Shown one piece after another: positions 20,395-32,471 of a DNA stretch of 64,000 bases (the stretch's first letter is position 1; every line of letters begins with the position of its first letter). This stretch comes from Opitutaceae bacterium (GTDB taxonomy: Bacteria > Verrucomicrobiota > Verrucomicrobiia > Opitutales > Opitutaceae). The notes beneath the pieces are model-generated. The model was not told the origin of the DNA and ran no database searches. It saw nothing but the letters and a program-made list of their open reading frames with translations. Where the stretch lies: positions 1 through 64,000 of the forward strand of contig JAIXQE010000176.1 in assembly GCA_027485815.1 (NCBI GenBank), given 5' to 3'. Made by a program: the position numbers and the translations under genes.

Positions 20395-23300
20395 ATGCCC
20401 CGCCCTGCCTCCCCTCTGCTGCTCGCCCTGGTTCCGCTCGCCCTTGCCGTTGCCCGCGCGGCCGACCCGGCTCCCGCGGCGGCGCCCCTGCCCGAGGTCG
20501 TCTCCTTCAACCAGCACATCCGCCCGATCCTGGCGGACGCGTGCTTCCACTGCCACGGGTTCGACGCCCAGACGCGCAAGGCCCGGCTCCGGCTCGACGT
20601 CCGCGAGGAGGCGCTCCGGCCCGCCAAAAGCGGCGCGATCCCGATCGTCCCCGGGCGCCCCGACCAGAGCGAACTCCTCCTCCGCATCGCCGACCCGGTC
20701 GACCCGATGCCGCCGGCGGACCACCACAAGGCGCTCACCGCCCAGCAGCAGGCCCTCCTGCGCCGCTGGATCGAGCAGGGCGCCCGCTACGAGACGCACT
20801 GGGCCTACGCGGCCCTCGAGCGGCCCGCCGTTCCCTCGGTTCCGGGTGCCGCGCACCCGATCGACGCCTTCATCCGCGCCCGCCTCGCCACGCAGTCGCT
20901 CCCGCCCGCCCCCGAGGCGGACCGGGCGCGGCTGCTCCGCCGCTTGGCGCTCGACCTGACCGGCCTGCCGCCCACGCCCGCGGAGACGGCCGCCTTCCTG
21001 AGCGATACCGCGCCGGGGGCCTATGAGCGCCAGGTGGAGCGCCTGCTCGCCTCGCCGCGCCACGGGGAGCGCCTCGCCGTGTGGTGGCTGGACCTCGCCC
21101 GCTACGCGGACACGGTGGGGTTCCACGGCGACCAGAACCAGCGGATCTTCCCGTACCGCGACTGGGTGATCAACGCCTTCAACGCCAACCAGCGCTTCGA
21201 CGCCTTCACCCTGGAGCAGCTGGCCGGCGACCTGTTGCCGAACCCGACTCCGGCCCAGCGCGTCGCCACCGGCTACAATCGCCTCAACATGATGACCCGC
21301 GAGGGCGGGGCGCAGCCGGCGGAGTACTTGGCCAAGTACGGGGCGGAACGGGTCCGTTCGGTCTCCGCGGCGTGGTTCGGCAGCACCTTCGGCTGCGCGG
21401 AGTGCCACGACCACAAGTTCGATCCGATTTTGGCGAAGGACTTTTACCAGCTGCAGGCCTTCTTCGCCGATGTGAAGCAGTGGGGCGTGTACGCGGATTA
21501 CGGCTACACCCGGAACGCCGACCTCGCGGGCTTCAACAACGACTATCCGTTCCCCCCGGAGATCGAGGTCGAGAGCGCCTACCTGCGGACGCGGCACCGC
21601 CGGGCCGAGGAACGCCTGCGCGCGCACGCCGCCGAGCTGCAGCGGACCGCGCCCGCCGCGGCGGTGGCAGCGTGGGCCGGCACCGCCGCGGCCTTCCTCG
21701 AACGCCATCCGGACGGCTGGCAGACCCCCGGGCCGGCGGCGGCGATCCTCCGCGCCAACAAGCCGCTCGCCAACGCGGCGGTGCGGATCGGGGACGATGG
21801 CTTCGCCTTCCCGGAAAAGCCCCTCGCGCGCAACGACACCCTCCAGCTCACGCTGACCCCCGGTCCCGGTACCGTCGCCGCGGTGCGGGTGGAGGTCACC
21901 GCCGGGAGCGGGGGCGCGTTCGCCGGCACCGCCGCCAAGAATCGCGGGACGTTCCGGCTCACGCTCAGCCGGCGGGATGCCGCCGGCGCGACGCGCCGCC
22001 TCCCGGTCGTCCACGCCGAGGCCGCGGCGAAGGACCGGCGCTACAAGGATGGCGAGGAGGTCATCGGGGTGACCACGGGCTGGAAGCTGCCCGCCCTCGC
22101 GGAGGGGCAGACGGTGGCCGCGGTCTGGCTGCTCGAAACGCCGGTGGCGCTGGCGGAGGGCGAGGCCCTGGTCGCGGTGTTGGCGGGGGATGTCGCCCTG
22201 CCGGTGCGGCTTGCCATCAGTCCCTTCGGGGCCGGGGAACCCTTGGCGGCGGCGGCGCCGGCGGTGCTGGCCGCGGTGCGGCGGCCGGACACGGAGCGCA
22301 CGGCGGACGAGCGGGCGGTGCTGGCGGAGGCGTGGCAGTTCAGCGCGGCGACCGACCGGGAACCGGTGGCGCGGTACCACGAGCTGGCCGCGGCGTGGCG
22401 CGAGACCCGCGGGGGACGCGCGTGGTCGCTCGTCACCGAGGCCGTGGAACCGCTGCCCGTCCGCGTGCTGCCGCGGGGTAACTGGCTCGACCAGAGCGGT
22501 CCACTGGTCCTGCCGGCGACGCCGTCCTTCCTGCCAGGCCGGCGGGAAAGCACGCCCGAGCGGCGCCTGACGCGCCTCGACCTGGCGCAATGGATCGTGT
22601 CGCGGGACAACCCGCTGACCGCGCGGGCGGTGGTGAATCGCCTCTGGGCGATGTATTTCGACACCGGCCTGAGCGCGGTGGTCGACGACTTGGGCTCGCA
22701 GGGGGAGCCGCCGTCGCACCCGGAGTTGCTCGACTGGCTGGCGACGGAGTTCCGCGATGGAGGGTGGGACCTGCGGCAGCTGATCCGGCTGATCGTGACG
22801 AGCGCGACCTACCGCCAGAGCAGCGTGGTGCGGCCGGAGCTGCGCGAGGCCGACCCGGCGAACCGCCTGCTCGCGGCCCAGCAGCCGCGGCGCCTGGAGG
22901 CGGAGTTCGTGCGCGATAATGCCCTGTTCATTGCCGGCGTGCTGAATCTGGCCGAGGTGGGCGGTCCCAGCGTGCGGCCGTACCAGCCGGCCGGGCACTA
23001 CGCCCAGCTGCAGTTCCCGGATCGCGACTATGCTGCGAGCCGGGATGAGGAGCAGTGGCGCCGCGGCGTGTACATGCACTGGCAGCGCACGTTCCTGCAC
23101 CCGATGCTGGCGAACTTCGACGCCCCGGCGCGCGATGAGTGCGCGGCGCAGCGCGTGGTGAGCAACACCCCGCAGCAGGCGCTGACGCTCCTGAACGATC
23201 CGACCTTCGTCGAGGCGGCGCCGCTGTTCGCGGTGCGGCTGCTGGGCGAGCCGGCCGCGGGCGACGACGCGCGGTTGGCGCGGGCGTTCCAGCTGGCGGT

Positions 23301-23511
23301 CGCGCGGGACCCGCGGGAGGCCGAGCGCGGCGGCCTGCGGACGCTCCTCGCGGCGCAACGCGAGCATTACCGGGGGCAACCGGAGGAGGCGCGCAAGCTG
23401 CTTGGGGTGGGCTTCGCGCCCACGCCGACGAGCGATGCCGCCGAGCACGCGGCCTGGACGCAGGTCGCGCGGGTGATCCTGAACCTGCAGGAGACCATCA
23501 CCCGTTACTGA
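20395..23511 (+). CDS. PSCyt/DUF1549/DUF1553 (planctomycete-type cytochrome) protein (1038 aa)
   Basis: A signal peptide (MPRPASPLLLALVPLALAVA) precedes a single-heme PSCyt1 domain with CFHCHG (C50, C53, H54) and MPPADHHKALT. The DUF1549 domain follows around residues 150-370, containing CAECHDHKFDPI, a second CxxCH. An insertion of about 200 residues then has no obvious homology. DUF1553 fills the C-terminus (ARAVVNRLWAMYFDTGL, GWDLRQLIRLIVTSATYRQ, NTPQQALTLLNDPTFVEAA). These proteins abound in Planctomycetota and Verrucomicrobiota beside DUF1501 proteins and are thought to act in periplasmic polymer breakdown; no reaction is established. The DUF1501 partner starts 36 bases downstream. Confidence 0.9.
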   Translation: MPRPASPLLLALVPLALAVARAADPAPAAAPLPEVVSFNQHIRPILADACFHCHGFDAQTRKARLRLDVREEALRPAKSGAIPIVPGRPDQSELLLRIADPVDPMPPADHHKALTAQQQALLRRWIEQGARYETHWAYAALERPAVPSVPGAAHPIDAFIRARLATQSLPPAPEADRARLLRRLALDLTGLPPTPAETAAFLSDTAPGAYERQVERLLASPRHGERLAVWWLDLARYADTVGFHGDQNQRIFPYRDWVINAFNANQRFDAFTLEQLAGDLLPNPTPAQRVATGYNRLNMMTREGGAQPAEYLAKYGAERVRSVSAAWFGSTFGCAECHDHKFDPILAKDFYQLQAFFADVKQWGVYADYGYTRNADLAGFNNDYPFPPEIEVESAYLRTRHRRAEERLRAHAAELQRTAPAAAVAAWAGTAAAFLERHPDGWQTPGPAAAILRANKPLANAAVRIGDDGFAFPEKPLARNDTLQLTLTPGPGTVAAVRVEVTAGSGGAFAGTAAKNRGTFRLTLSRRDAAGATRRLPVVHAEAAAKDRRYKDGEEVIGVTTGWKLPALAEGQTVAAVWLLETPVALAEGEALVAVLAGDVALPVRLAISPFGAGEPLAAAAPAVLAAVRRPDTERTADERAVLAEAWQFSAATDREPVARYHELAAAWRETRGGRAWSLVTEAVEPLPVRVLPRGNWLDQSGPLVLPATPSFLPGRRESTPERRLTRLDLAQWIVSRDNPLTARAVVNRLWAMYFDTGLSAVVDDLGSQGEPPSHPELLDWLATEFRDGGWDLRQLIRLIVTSATYRQSSVVRPELREADPANRLLAAQQPRRLEAEFVRDNALFIAGVLNLAEVGGPSVRPYQPAGHYAQLQFPDRDYAASRDEEQWRRGVYMHWQRTFLHPMLANFDAPARDECAAQRVVSNTPQQALTLLNDPTFVEAAPLFAVRLLGEPAAGDDARLARAFQLAVARDPREAERGGLRTLLAAQREHYRGQPEEARKLLGVGFAPTPTSDAAEHAAWTQVARVILNLQETITRY

Positions 23512-23547
23512 AGCCGACGCGTCCCGCCTCACCCTCCTTCCCTTCCG

Positions 23548-24987
<1,440 letters not shown>

Positions 24988-25086
24988 GAGGCTCGCGCGG
25001 GTGGCGAGGTGGTCATCCAACGTCGAGGTAGAACGGGGATATTGCCGTGAGTCTGGCCCCCGGGGCGAGCGGCTTGCGGTTCGGCT

Positions 25087-25361
25087 CCGGAGGATGGCCA
25101 CAAAAGGCACAAGGGGCGCTGGGCGCGGACCGGACCGAAGATGGCGTCCATAGACGCCGCGGAGATTTCAGGGCGAGCGCGCGGAAGGGAGGGCTCTGGA
25201 CCATGGCCGCAAGGTCTTCACGCCCGCGCGGCAGAAGCACCTCGGATCGTACTCCCGCCTCGGTAGCTCCCGTGCCTGAGCCCCGCGGCGTCTATGGACG
25301 CCACGCACGGCCTCGACCGCGGATTCGACCCTTTGCGCCTTTTGCGGCCAACCTGCTCCGG
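25087..25361 (+). repeat. MITE-like element, copy 2
   Basis: The left end has CCGGAGGATGG followed by GGCCACAAAAGGCACAAGGG (25096). The right end, CCCTTTGCGCCTTTTGCGG (from 25329) then CCTGCTCCGG, is its imperfect inverse over about 33 bases. The sub-terminal sites GGCGTCCATAGACGCC (25143) and GGCGTCTATGGACGCC (25287) are inverse to one another. The interior is non-coding. Together with copy 3 it fills most of the 721-base gap after the DUF1501 gene. Confidence 0.87.
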
Positions 25362-25370
25362 CCGATCGCT

Positions 25371-25655
25371 CCGGAGGATGGCCACAAAAGGCACAAGGGG
25401 CGCTGGGCGCGGACCGGACTGGTGGTGGCGTCCATAGACGCCGCGGAGGTTTCAGGGCGAGCGCTCGGAAGGGAGAGCTCCAAACCAAGGCCGCGAGGCC
25501 TGCGTGCCTGCGCGCCGGTGCGGTTGGAAACGCCGCGGCTCGAACCTCCTCCGGGGGCTTGCCCGTAACTGAGCCCCGCAGCGTCCATGGACGCGACGCA
25601 CGGCCTCGACCACTCGTGGAACCCCTTTGCGCCTTTTGCGGCCAGCCTGATCCGG
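25371..25655 (+). repeat. MITE-like element, copy 3 (tandem)
   Basis: It has the same ends and left half as copy 2, starting only 9 bases after it. The left sub-terminal site GGCGTCCATAGACGCC is at 25427. The right site has changed to GCGTCCATGGACGC (25580-25593), still a perfect palindrome. The central third, around 25500-25560, diverges from copies 1 and 2. Bases 25656-25708 beyond it hold no recognisable signal. Confidence 0.85.
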
Positions 25656-25708
25656 ACCTTCGAGAGGCTCAGCTCAGGGGTCGTGCCGTCGACAGACTCA
25701 GGCCTGAG

Positions 25709-26131
25709 TCACGGCTTGAAGAGCGGCTCCAGCAGGCCGCGCACGACCTCCTCGGGCGGCTTTGGCCATAGCGAGGGCTGGTAGCGACGGGCGTCCGCCA
25801 GCTTCTTCGGCGGCGAGACCGTGTGGAACTCCACGTTCAACTCGATCAGGTAGTTCCGGAAATCCCACGTCCACCGCGCGTCGTAGGTCACGACCACCTC
25901 CGTGCCCGGCGGCATCATCGTCCGCGGCCCGGCCTCCGCGACCCGGCCCTGCCGGCGCAGCGCCGCCACGATGGCCTCGTCGAGCCGGTGGTTCTCGTTC
26001 AGCCGGGTCACGACGAAGAAGCTCTGGAACCGCGAAAGGTCCACGACCTTGCGCGTCGACACGGAGGTGCAGCCCCCGGTGCCGAGGGCAAGCAGGACCA
26101 GCAGGAAGACCGGCCGGAGGCTCCGGAACAT
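25709..26131 (-). CDS. Small lipoprotein of unknown function (140 aa)
   Basis: The signal sequence MFRSLRPVFLLVLLALGTGGC ends in a lipobox (TGGC, acylated C21), so the mature protein is anchored in a membrane facing the periplasm. The rest (VVDLSRFQSFFVVTRLNENH, EVVVTYDARWTWDF) suggests a small alpha/beta domain somewhat like DUF4136 lipoproteins, but the match is not firm. It lies 28 bases downstream of xylA on the same strand and may share its transcript. Confidence 0.75.
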   Translation of the reverse strand: MFRSLRPVFLLVLLALGTGGCTSVSTRKVVDLSRFQSFFVVTRLNENHRLDEAIVAALRRQGRVAEAGPRTMMPPGTEVVVTYDARWTWDFRNYLIELNVEFHTVSPPKKLADARRYQPSLWPKPPEEVVRGLLEPLFKP

Positions 26132-26159
26132 CGGGGGCGATCCGGCGGGGCCGGGAGGG

Positions 26160-27488
<1,329 letters not shown>

Positions 27489-27503
27489 CGGGGGAAATGG
27501 GAG

Positions 27504-27524
27504 GGACGGTGGACGGGGGACGGA
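27504..27524. repeat. Three degenerate heptads upstream of xylA
   Basis: GGACGGT, GGACGGG and GGACGGA follow one another without gaps. They use almost the same unit as the perfect (ACGGTGG)7 array at 5424, and like it they sit just upstream of a minus-strand start codon, here xylA. Confidence 0.65.
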
Positions 27525-27580
27525 GCGGGGATCAAACACCCGGGGCGCGCGGGGAATCCACTCCTTTCTGCGGACCGGGC

Positions 27581-29767
27581 TCAGAACTCGATCGCGGCGC
27601 CGAGGTACCCGTGGCGGCGCGGCGCGGGATCGATGCCGTCCGCCCGCACCCGGCTGTAATAGTCCTCGTCGAGGAGGTTGTTCACGCCTCCGATCAAGCG
27701 GAGCGCCGTGCCCGGCACCGCCCATTCCGCGGTGAGGTCCCAGACGGCGTGCGCCGGCACCCGCCGCTGGTCGGTATTGGTGTCATCCGCGTGGCTGGCC
27801 CCGACGAAGGTGCCCGAGAGGCCGGCCTTCAAGCCCGGGCCGCGGGAGAACTGGAGGCCGGTGCGGACGAGGTGGCGCGGGGCGTACTGGGGGCGGCGGC
27901 CGGCGAAGGCGCCCTCGCGAAAGGCGGCATCGAGCAGCAGGGCGTTGGCGTAGAGCTGGAGCGAGGCGCTCCCGCCCGCGCGCGGCCGCAGCAGTTCCTG
28001 CCGTCCCGCCGCCTCCACGCCGCGATGCACGGAGCGGCCGACGTTGACGAGGCTGGAGCGTCCGCCGGGGAGGGCCGCGGTGCCGACCTGGTCGGAAAAC
28101 TCGAGGTGAAACACGCTCGCATCCAGCACGAGGCCGGAGGCCGTCTGGGTGCGGTAGCCGAGTTCCAGCTGGCGGGCGCGGGCCGGGGCGAGGTCCGCGT
28201 TCACGACCTGCGTCGCGCCGTTGGGCACCGCCTGAGTGAAGATCACGGGGCGGAAGCTCTCCGCGGCGTTGAGGTAGGCCTGGGCGCCGCGGGCCGGTTC
28301 CCAGGTCGCGGCGAGACCGAAGAGCGGCTCCGTGTCGGTGTCCGTGCGCTCCGCGAGCGGGTTGCCGGCCGCGGCCTTGGCCAGGTTGACCTCTTCGCGG
28401 ACGGATTGGCGGACTTGTTCCAGGCGAACGCCCGGGGTGAGGGAAAACGCGCCCCAGCGGAAGAGGTTCTCCGCGTAGACCGGGGCGTAGAACACCTCGC
28501 GGCGCGACTGGTTCTGCACGGTCCCGGTGGTGGCCGTGGCCGAGGTGCCGCGGCGGTCGGTGCGCGGGGAGGTGCTGCCGTAAAGCTGGGCGCCGGTGCT
28601 GAGGACGTGGCGCGCGCCCGGGCCCCAATCGAACCGGAGGCGGGCTTCGGTGCCGAGGGTGCGGAACCGCTGGTGCTCCTGCGTGTTGGTCTGCGCCGCG
28701 GGGCCGGTGGGCAGCGTGCCGAAGCCGCCGCCGCCCTGCCGGCGGGAGGCGCGGGTGTAGTCGATCGCCCAGGTGCGCCAAGCGAAGGTGCCCGCGGCGA
28801 GGTCGTGCTCCCAGATCAGCGACGCGGCGTCCCGCTCGAGGTTGAAGCGGTCGTGCTGGCGCGAGGGCGCCCGCCGGTCGGTGAGGTAGTTCACCGCGCC
28901 GGGGCCGGAGGCGAAGGTGAGGCCGCCGGGTTCGCCGTGCTCCTCCGCGTAGGTCTCCAGGGTGAGCAGCCAGCGGGAGGCGCTCGTGGCGTCGAGCGCG
29001 AGCCGGCCCAGCCAGGAGGTCAGGCGGTAGTCGCCGTTGGCGGAACGGATGCCCTCGGACTGCCGGTGGTTGAGGTAACCGTAATAGCCAACGCGGCCGA
29101 CGGTGCCGTCGAGATGGCTGAAGGTGGAGTAGTAGCCGTCGGATCCGACCGTGTGCAGCGAGGAGCCGGAGAAGCCGCGGTCCGTCCGCGGCCGGTGGGT
29201 CACGTAGTTCAGGGCGCCGCCGGGCTGCGGGCCATAAAGGAGGGCGGCGCCGCCGCGGATGAATTCGATGCGATCGACCGTGTCCAGCGGGGGCGTGTAG
29301 TACGCCTCGGGGTAGCCGAACTGGTCGGCGTGGATCGGGATGCCGTCCTTGAGCACCTGGGTGAACTGCGCGCGGTGGGGCTCCAGCCCGCGGTAGCCGA
29401 TGCTGACCAGCGGCGACGTCTCCTCGCTCAGAATGAGCCCGGGCGCCTCGGCGAGCGCCTGGCGGTAGTTGTTGCCGTTGATCCGGGGCTGGCCGTCAAA
29501 GTCGAGGATCGTGGTCTTCTTGCCGGCGTTGATCTTGGCGCCTTGGACGTCCGGCAAAAACGGCCCCTGGATCACGTGGTCGAACTCGGCCTCGGCCTCG
29601 ACTTGGAAGCGGGGTAACTGGACCGGCGGCGCCGGGGGCGCGGAGGCGGCGGACAGCGGTGCGGCGAGCCAAAGCCAAGCCAGCAGCGAGCGGCTCCGCA
29701 GGCGCGGTCCGCGACAGGGCCGGAAATAGCTAAGAATTTGCAGCACAGGGATTAAAGTTTGCCTCAA
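27581..29767 (-). CDS. FecA-like TonB-dependent receptor (728 aa)
   Basis: The plug domain shows the FecA/siderophore-receptor pattern: [38 protein letters not shown], then [20 protein letters not shown] and [10 protein letters not shown]. The barrel ends [12 protein letters not shown] with a terminal phenylalanine. The likely role is uptake of ferric citrate, a siderophore or a similar chelate. The frame opens with TTG at 29767; a GTG at 29746 gives a shorter leader. Either precedes the hydrophobic signal [14 protein letters not shown], so the exact start is uncertain. Two operator-like palindromes occur just upstream, in keeping with iron control. Confidence 0.87.
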   Translation of the reverse strand: MRQTLIPVLQILSYFRPCRGPRLRSRSLLAWLWLAAPLSAASAPPAPPVQLPRFQVEAEAEFDHVIQGPFLPDVQGAKINAGKKTTILDFDGQPRINGNNYRQALAEAPGLILSEETSPLVSIGYRGLEPHRAQFTQVLKDGIPIHADQFGYPEAYYTPPLDTVDRIEFIRGGAALLYGPQPGGALNYVTHRPRTDRGFSGSSLHTVGSDGYYSTFSHLDGTVGRVGYYGYLNHRQSEGIRSANGDYRLTSWLGRLALDATSASRWLLTLETYAEEHGEPGGLTFASGPGAVNYLTDRRAPSRQHDRFNLERDAASLIWEHDLAAGTFAWRTWAIDYTRASRRQGGGGFGTLPTGPAAQTNTQEHQRFRTLGTEARLRFDWGPGARHVLSTGAQLYGSTSPRTDRRGTSATATTGTVQNQSRREVFYAPVYAENLFRWGAFSLTPGVRLEQVRQSVREEVNLAKAAAGNPLAERTDTDTEPLFGLAATWEPARGAQAYLNAAESFRPVIFTQAVPNGATQVVNADLAPARARQLELGYRTQTASGLVLDASVFHLEFSDQVGTAALPGGRSSLVNVGRSVHRGVEAAGRQELLRPRAGGSASLQLYANALLLDAAFREGAFAGRRPQYAPRHLVRTGLQFSRGPGLKAGLSGTFVGASHADDTNTDQRRVPAHAVWDLTAEWAVPGTALRLIGGVNNLLDEDYYSRVRADGIDPAPRRHGYLGAAIEF

Positions 29768-29776
29768 GCCGCTACT

Positions 29777-29824
29777 GAGAGTCAGTCGCTTTAATTGAGA
29801 GGGCTGTTAATGAGACTTAGTCGC
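29777..29824. promoter_or_regulatory. Twin operator-like palindromes between the FecA-like receptor and aroB
   Basis: GAGAGTCAGTCGC (29777-29789) and GAGACTTAGTCGC (29812-29824) are direct copies 35 bases apart, each an imperfect version of the palindrome GAGACT-N-AGTCTC. They lie in an AT-rich stretch that stands out against the GC-rich surroundings. Position upstream of an iron-type receptor suggests a Fur-like repressor site; the exact regulator is inferred. Confidence 0.55.
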
Positions 29825-29947
29825 TCTTGGTCAAGGGTGGAGTTTACGGAAGGGCGGTGGCGGGAAGGGAACGTGATCGGGGGCGGCGAGGGTCGGCGGG
29901 CCAAGGTTCCGCTCGACGCGTCGGGTGGCCGGGCCTTAATCCGCCTC

Positions 29948-31033
29948 ATGGTCGCTCCCCTCACGGTCCAGTTGGGCGCACGCGCGTATCCGATCCACTT
30001 CGGGGCGCAGCTGGCGCCGGCGTTGCGGGAGGAGGTCGCGCGGCTGTCGGCCGCGGGCCGGCGCGTGGCGGTGGTGACGGATGAGGCGGTGCGGACGGCG
30101 CAGGGGCCGTTTCTGGCGGAGGTCTTCGGGGCGGCGCCGGTGCTCGCGCTGCCGCCCGGGGAGGGCGCGAAATCGCTGGCCGGGCTCGAGCGGGTGCTGG
30201 GGTTTCTGGCGGCGGAGCGGTTGGATCGCGGTGGGGTGGTGGTGGCGTGTGGCGGCGGCGTGATCGGCGATCTCGCGGGGTTCGCGGCGGCCGCGTGGCT
30301 GCGGGGGGTGGATTTCCTGCAGGTCCCGACGACCCTCCTCGCGATGGTCGACAGCTCCGTCGGAGGGAAGACGGGCATCAACGTGCCGGCGGGGAAGAAC
30401 CTGGTGGGCGCCTTCCATCAGCCGCGGGCGGTGTACATCGACACGGCGTTGCTGGCGACTTTGCCGCCCCGCGAGTTTGCGGCGGGGATGGCGGAGGTCG
30501 TGAAGTACGGCCTGCTCGGGGACGAGGCCCTGTTCGCGCGGTTGGAGGCGGGGACGGTCGACCGGGCCAGCGCGGACCTGCCGGACCTGATCCGGCGGTG
30601 CTGCGCGTTGAAGGCGCGGATCGTGGAGGCGGATGAGCGGGAGCTGGCGGCGGACGGCGGGCGGGCGCTGCTGAACCTCGGCCACACCTTTGGGCACGCG
30701 ATCGAGAACGTCGCGGGCTACGGCGAGTACCTGCACGGGGAGGCGGTGGCGATCGGCCTCGGCGCGGCGGCGCGGCTTTCCGCGGGCCTCGGGCTCGTGC
30801 CGGCGGAAACCGTGGGGAGGGTGGAGCGGGTGCTGGCGGCCCACGCGTTGCCGGTGCGGCTGGCGCGGCCCCTGCCGTGGCCGGACCTGCGGGCCGCGAT
30901 GCAGCGGGACAAGAAGGTGCGCGCGGGGGGGCTGCGGTTCGTGGTCCTCACTGCGGTGGGAACGGCGGCGACGCGGGGCGGGATTCCCCTCGCGGAGGTC
31001 GAGGCCGCGTTCCGCGCGGTGGGCGCGGGCTAG
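29948..31033 (+). CDS. aroB: 3-dehydroquinate synthase (361 aa)
   Basis: This is the second enzyme of the shikimate pathway, making 3-dehydroquinate from DAHP with NAD and a divalent metal. The NAD site reads VVVACGGGVIGDLAGFAAA, followed by QVPTTLLAMVDSSVGGKTGIN and FHQPRAVYID. The metal ligands are in GMAEVVKYGL, LNLGHTFGHAIE (histidine) and YLHGEAVAIG. Length matches the family (about 360). The ATG at 29948 begins MVAPLTVQLGARAYPI, the normal N-terminus. It opens a plus-strand run with an unknown gene, lpxA and pdxA. Confidence 0.96.
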   Translation: MVAPLTVQLGARAYPIHFGAQLAPALREEVARLSAAGRRVAVVTDEAVRTAQGPFLAEVFGAAPVLALPPGEGAKSLAGLERVLGFLAAERLDRGGVVVACGGGVIGDLAGFAAAAWLRGVDFLQVPTTLLAMVDSSVGGKTGINVPAGKNLVGAFHQPRAVYIDTALLATLPPREFAAGMAEVVKYGLLGDEALFARLEAGTVDRASADLPDLIRRCCALKARIVEADERELAADGGRALLNLGHTFGHAIENVAGYGEYLHGEAVAIGLGAAARLSAGLGLVPAETVGRVERVLAAHALPVRLARPLPWPDLRAAMQRDKKVRAGGLRFVVLTAVGTAATRGGIPLAEVEAAFRAVGAG

Positions 31034-31090
31034 GCGGGGGCGGGAAACGGCATTGCGCTGTCCGGCGGCGCGTGCTGCGCTGCGGGGAGC

Positions 31091-31714
31091 ATGTCCGCCA
31101 TCGACGAAGGCATCGTCCGCGAGTACTTCGAGCAGAACGGCTTTCTCGTCCGGCAGGCGCGCAAGTACCAGGTCCAGTCGCGGCGCAAGGCGGCGGAGGA
31201 GGAGATCGACCTGATCGTGTTCAATCCGGCGTGGCAGCCGGAGGCGCGGCGCCCGGAGTTCTTCCTGTTCTCCTCCGAGCTGCCGCACATCCACCGGGCG
31301 ATCGTCGCGGTGAAGGGCTGGCACACCAACGTGTTCACGCCCACGATGCTCAAGAGCAGCCCGGAGATCTTCAATTTCCTGCAGCAGGGCGTGCTCCGGG
31401 AGGCTGCCCGGCTCTTCCCCTCGGATCTCCCCGGCGCGGACGCCCAGGGGCTGACGAAGATTCTGGTCCTGCCGAGCCTCCCGACCTCCGAGCCGTTCCG
31501 CTCCCAGAGCGTGGAGATGTTGAAGGCGGCGGGGGTGGACGCGATCCTCTCGTTCCGCGCGATGCTCCTCGACCTGCTCGACAAGATCGAAATCAACCAG
31601 AACTACAGCAAGAGCGACACCCTCCAGGTGATGCGGCTGCTGAAGAACTACGACCTGTTGAAGGATCCCCAGCTGGACCTGCCGTCCGGCGGGCTGCGGC
31701 GGACCCGGGCCTGA
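31091..31714 (+). CDS. Conserved-looking protein of unknown function with nuclease-like motif order (207 aa)
   Basis: I do not recognise the family. The N-terminal half (IVREYFEQNGFLVRQARKYQ, then EEEIDLIVFNP with D40, then HRAIVAVKGWHTN with K75) has the helix, acidic strand and lysine strand order of PD-(D/E)XK nucleases such as Mrr or archaeal resolvases. However, the acidic residue two before the lysine is alanine (A73), so it may be inactive. The C-terminal half contains KILVLPSLPTSEPFRSQSVE and a helical end. It is soluble, without a signal peptide. One base separates it from lpxA, so the two are probably co-expressed. Confidence 0.75.
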   Translation: MSAIDEGIVREYFEQNGFLVRQARKYQVQSRRKAAEEEIDLIVFNPAWQPEARRPEFFLFSSELPHIHRAIVAVKGWHTNVFTPTMLKSSPEIFNFLQQGVLREAARLFPSDLPGADAQGLTKILVLPSLPTSEPFRSQSVEMLKAAGVDAILSFRAMLLDLLDKIEINQNYSKSDTLQVMRLLKNYDLLKDPQLDLPSGGLRRTRA

Positions 31715-31715
31715 G

Positions 31716-32471
31716 ATGAGCGCCTCCCTTCATCCCACCGCCCTGATCGAGCCCGGCGCGCGTCTGGGCGCGGGCTGCACCGTGATGGCGCACGCCGTGA
31801 TCACCCGCCACGCCGAGCTGGGGGACGGGGTGGTCGTCCATCCCTTCGCGGTCGTCGGCGGCGATCCGCAGTACCTGAAGTTCGACCCCGCCACGGCCAG
31901 CGGCGTGCGGGTGGGCGCCGGGGCGGTGATCCGGGAGCACGTGACCGTGAACCGCTCGATCCACGCAGGCGGGTGGACGACGGTCGGCGCGGGGGCCTTC
32001 CTGATGGCGGCGAGCCACGTGGGCCACGACTGCGCGGTGGGGGACCACGTGGTGCTGGCGAACGCGGCCCTGCTGGCCGGCCACGTGGCGGTGGGGGCGC
32101 ACACCTTCCTCGGGGGCGGCGCCGCGGTGCACCAGTTTTGCCGGATCGGGGAGGGCGCGATGGTCGCGGGGCACGCGTCGCTGACGCGGGACGTGCCGCC
32201 CTTCGCGCTGGTGGCGGAGCGGGACGCGGTGATCGGCCTGAACCTCGTGGGCCTGCGGCGGCGCGGGGTGGGGCGGGCGGCGTTGGCGGAGCTCAAGCGC
32301 GCGTTCCAGGAGGTTTACTTCACGCCGGGCAACATCCGGGAGGTGGCAGCGGCGCGGCTGGCGGGCGGGGAGTTCGCGACGGCGGAAGCGCGGCGGTTCC
32401 TGGAATTCTTCGCGGGCGGGCGCCGGAGTTTCGCCCGGGCGCGGCGGGCGGAACAGGAGGAGGCCGAGTGA
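31716..32471 (+). CDS. lpxA: UDP-N-acetylglucosamine acyltransferase (251 aa)
   Basis: The left-handed beta-helix hexapeptide pattern runs from residue 6 to about 180 (IEPGARLGAGCTVMAHAVI, VGAGAVIREHVTVNRS). HPFAVVGGDPQYLKF and ASHVGHDCAVGD (catalytic histidine) are LpxA landmarks. The helical C-terminus begins near LVGLRRRGVGRAAL. The enzyme performs the first step of lipid A synthesis, so the organism makes lipopolysaccharide. The TGA overlaps the GTG of pdxA (GTGA). Confidence 0.94.
   Translation: MSASLHPTALIEPGARLGAGCTVMAHAVITRHAELGDGVVVHPFAVVGGDPQYLKFDPATASGVRVGAGAVIREHVTVNRSIHAGGWTTVGAGAFLMAASHVGHDCAVGDHVVLANAALLAGHVAVGAHTFLGGGAAVHQFCRIGEGAMVAGHASLTRDVPPFALVAERDAVIGLNLVGLRRRGVGRAALAELKRAFQEVYFTPGNIREVAAARLAGGEFATAEARRFLEFFAGGRRSFARARRAEQEEAE

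Noticed and set aside
25047-25568. Open frames spanning the MITE-like copies at 25 kb
   Set aside because: Frame is explained by the high GC content and the duplicated element; the frame is not maintained between copies.
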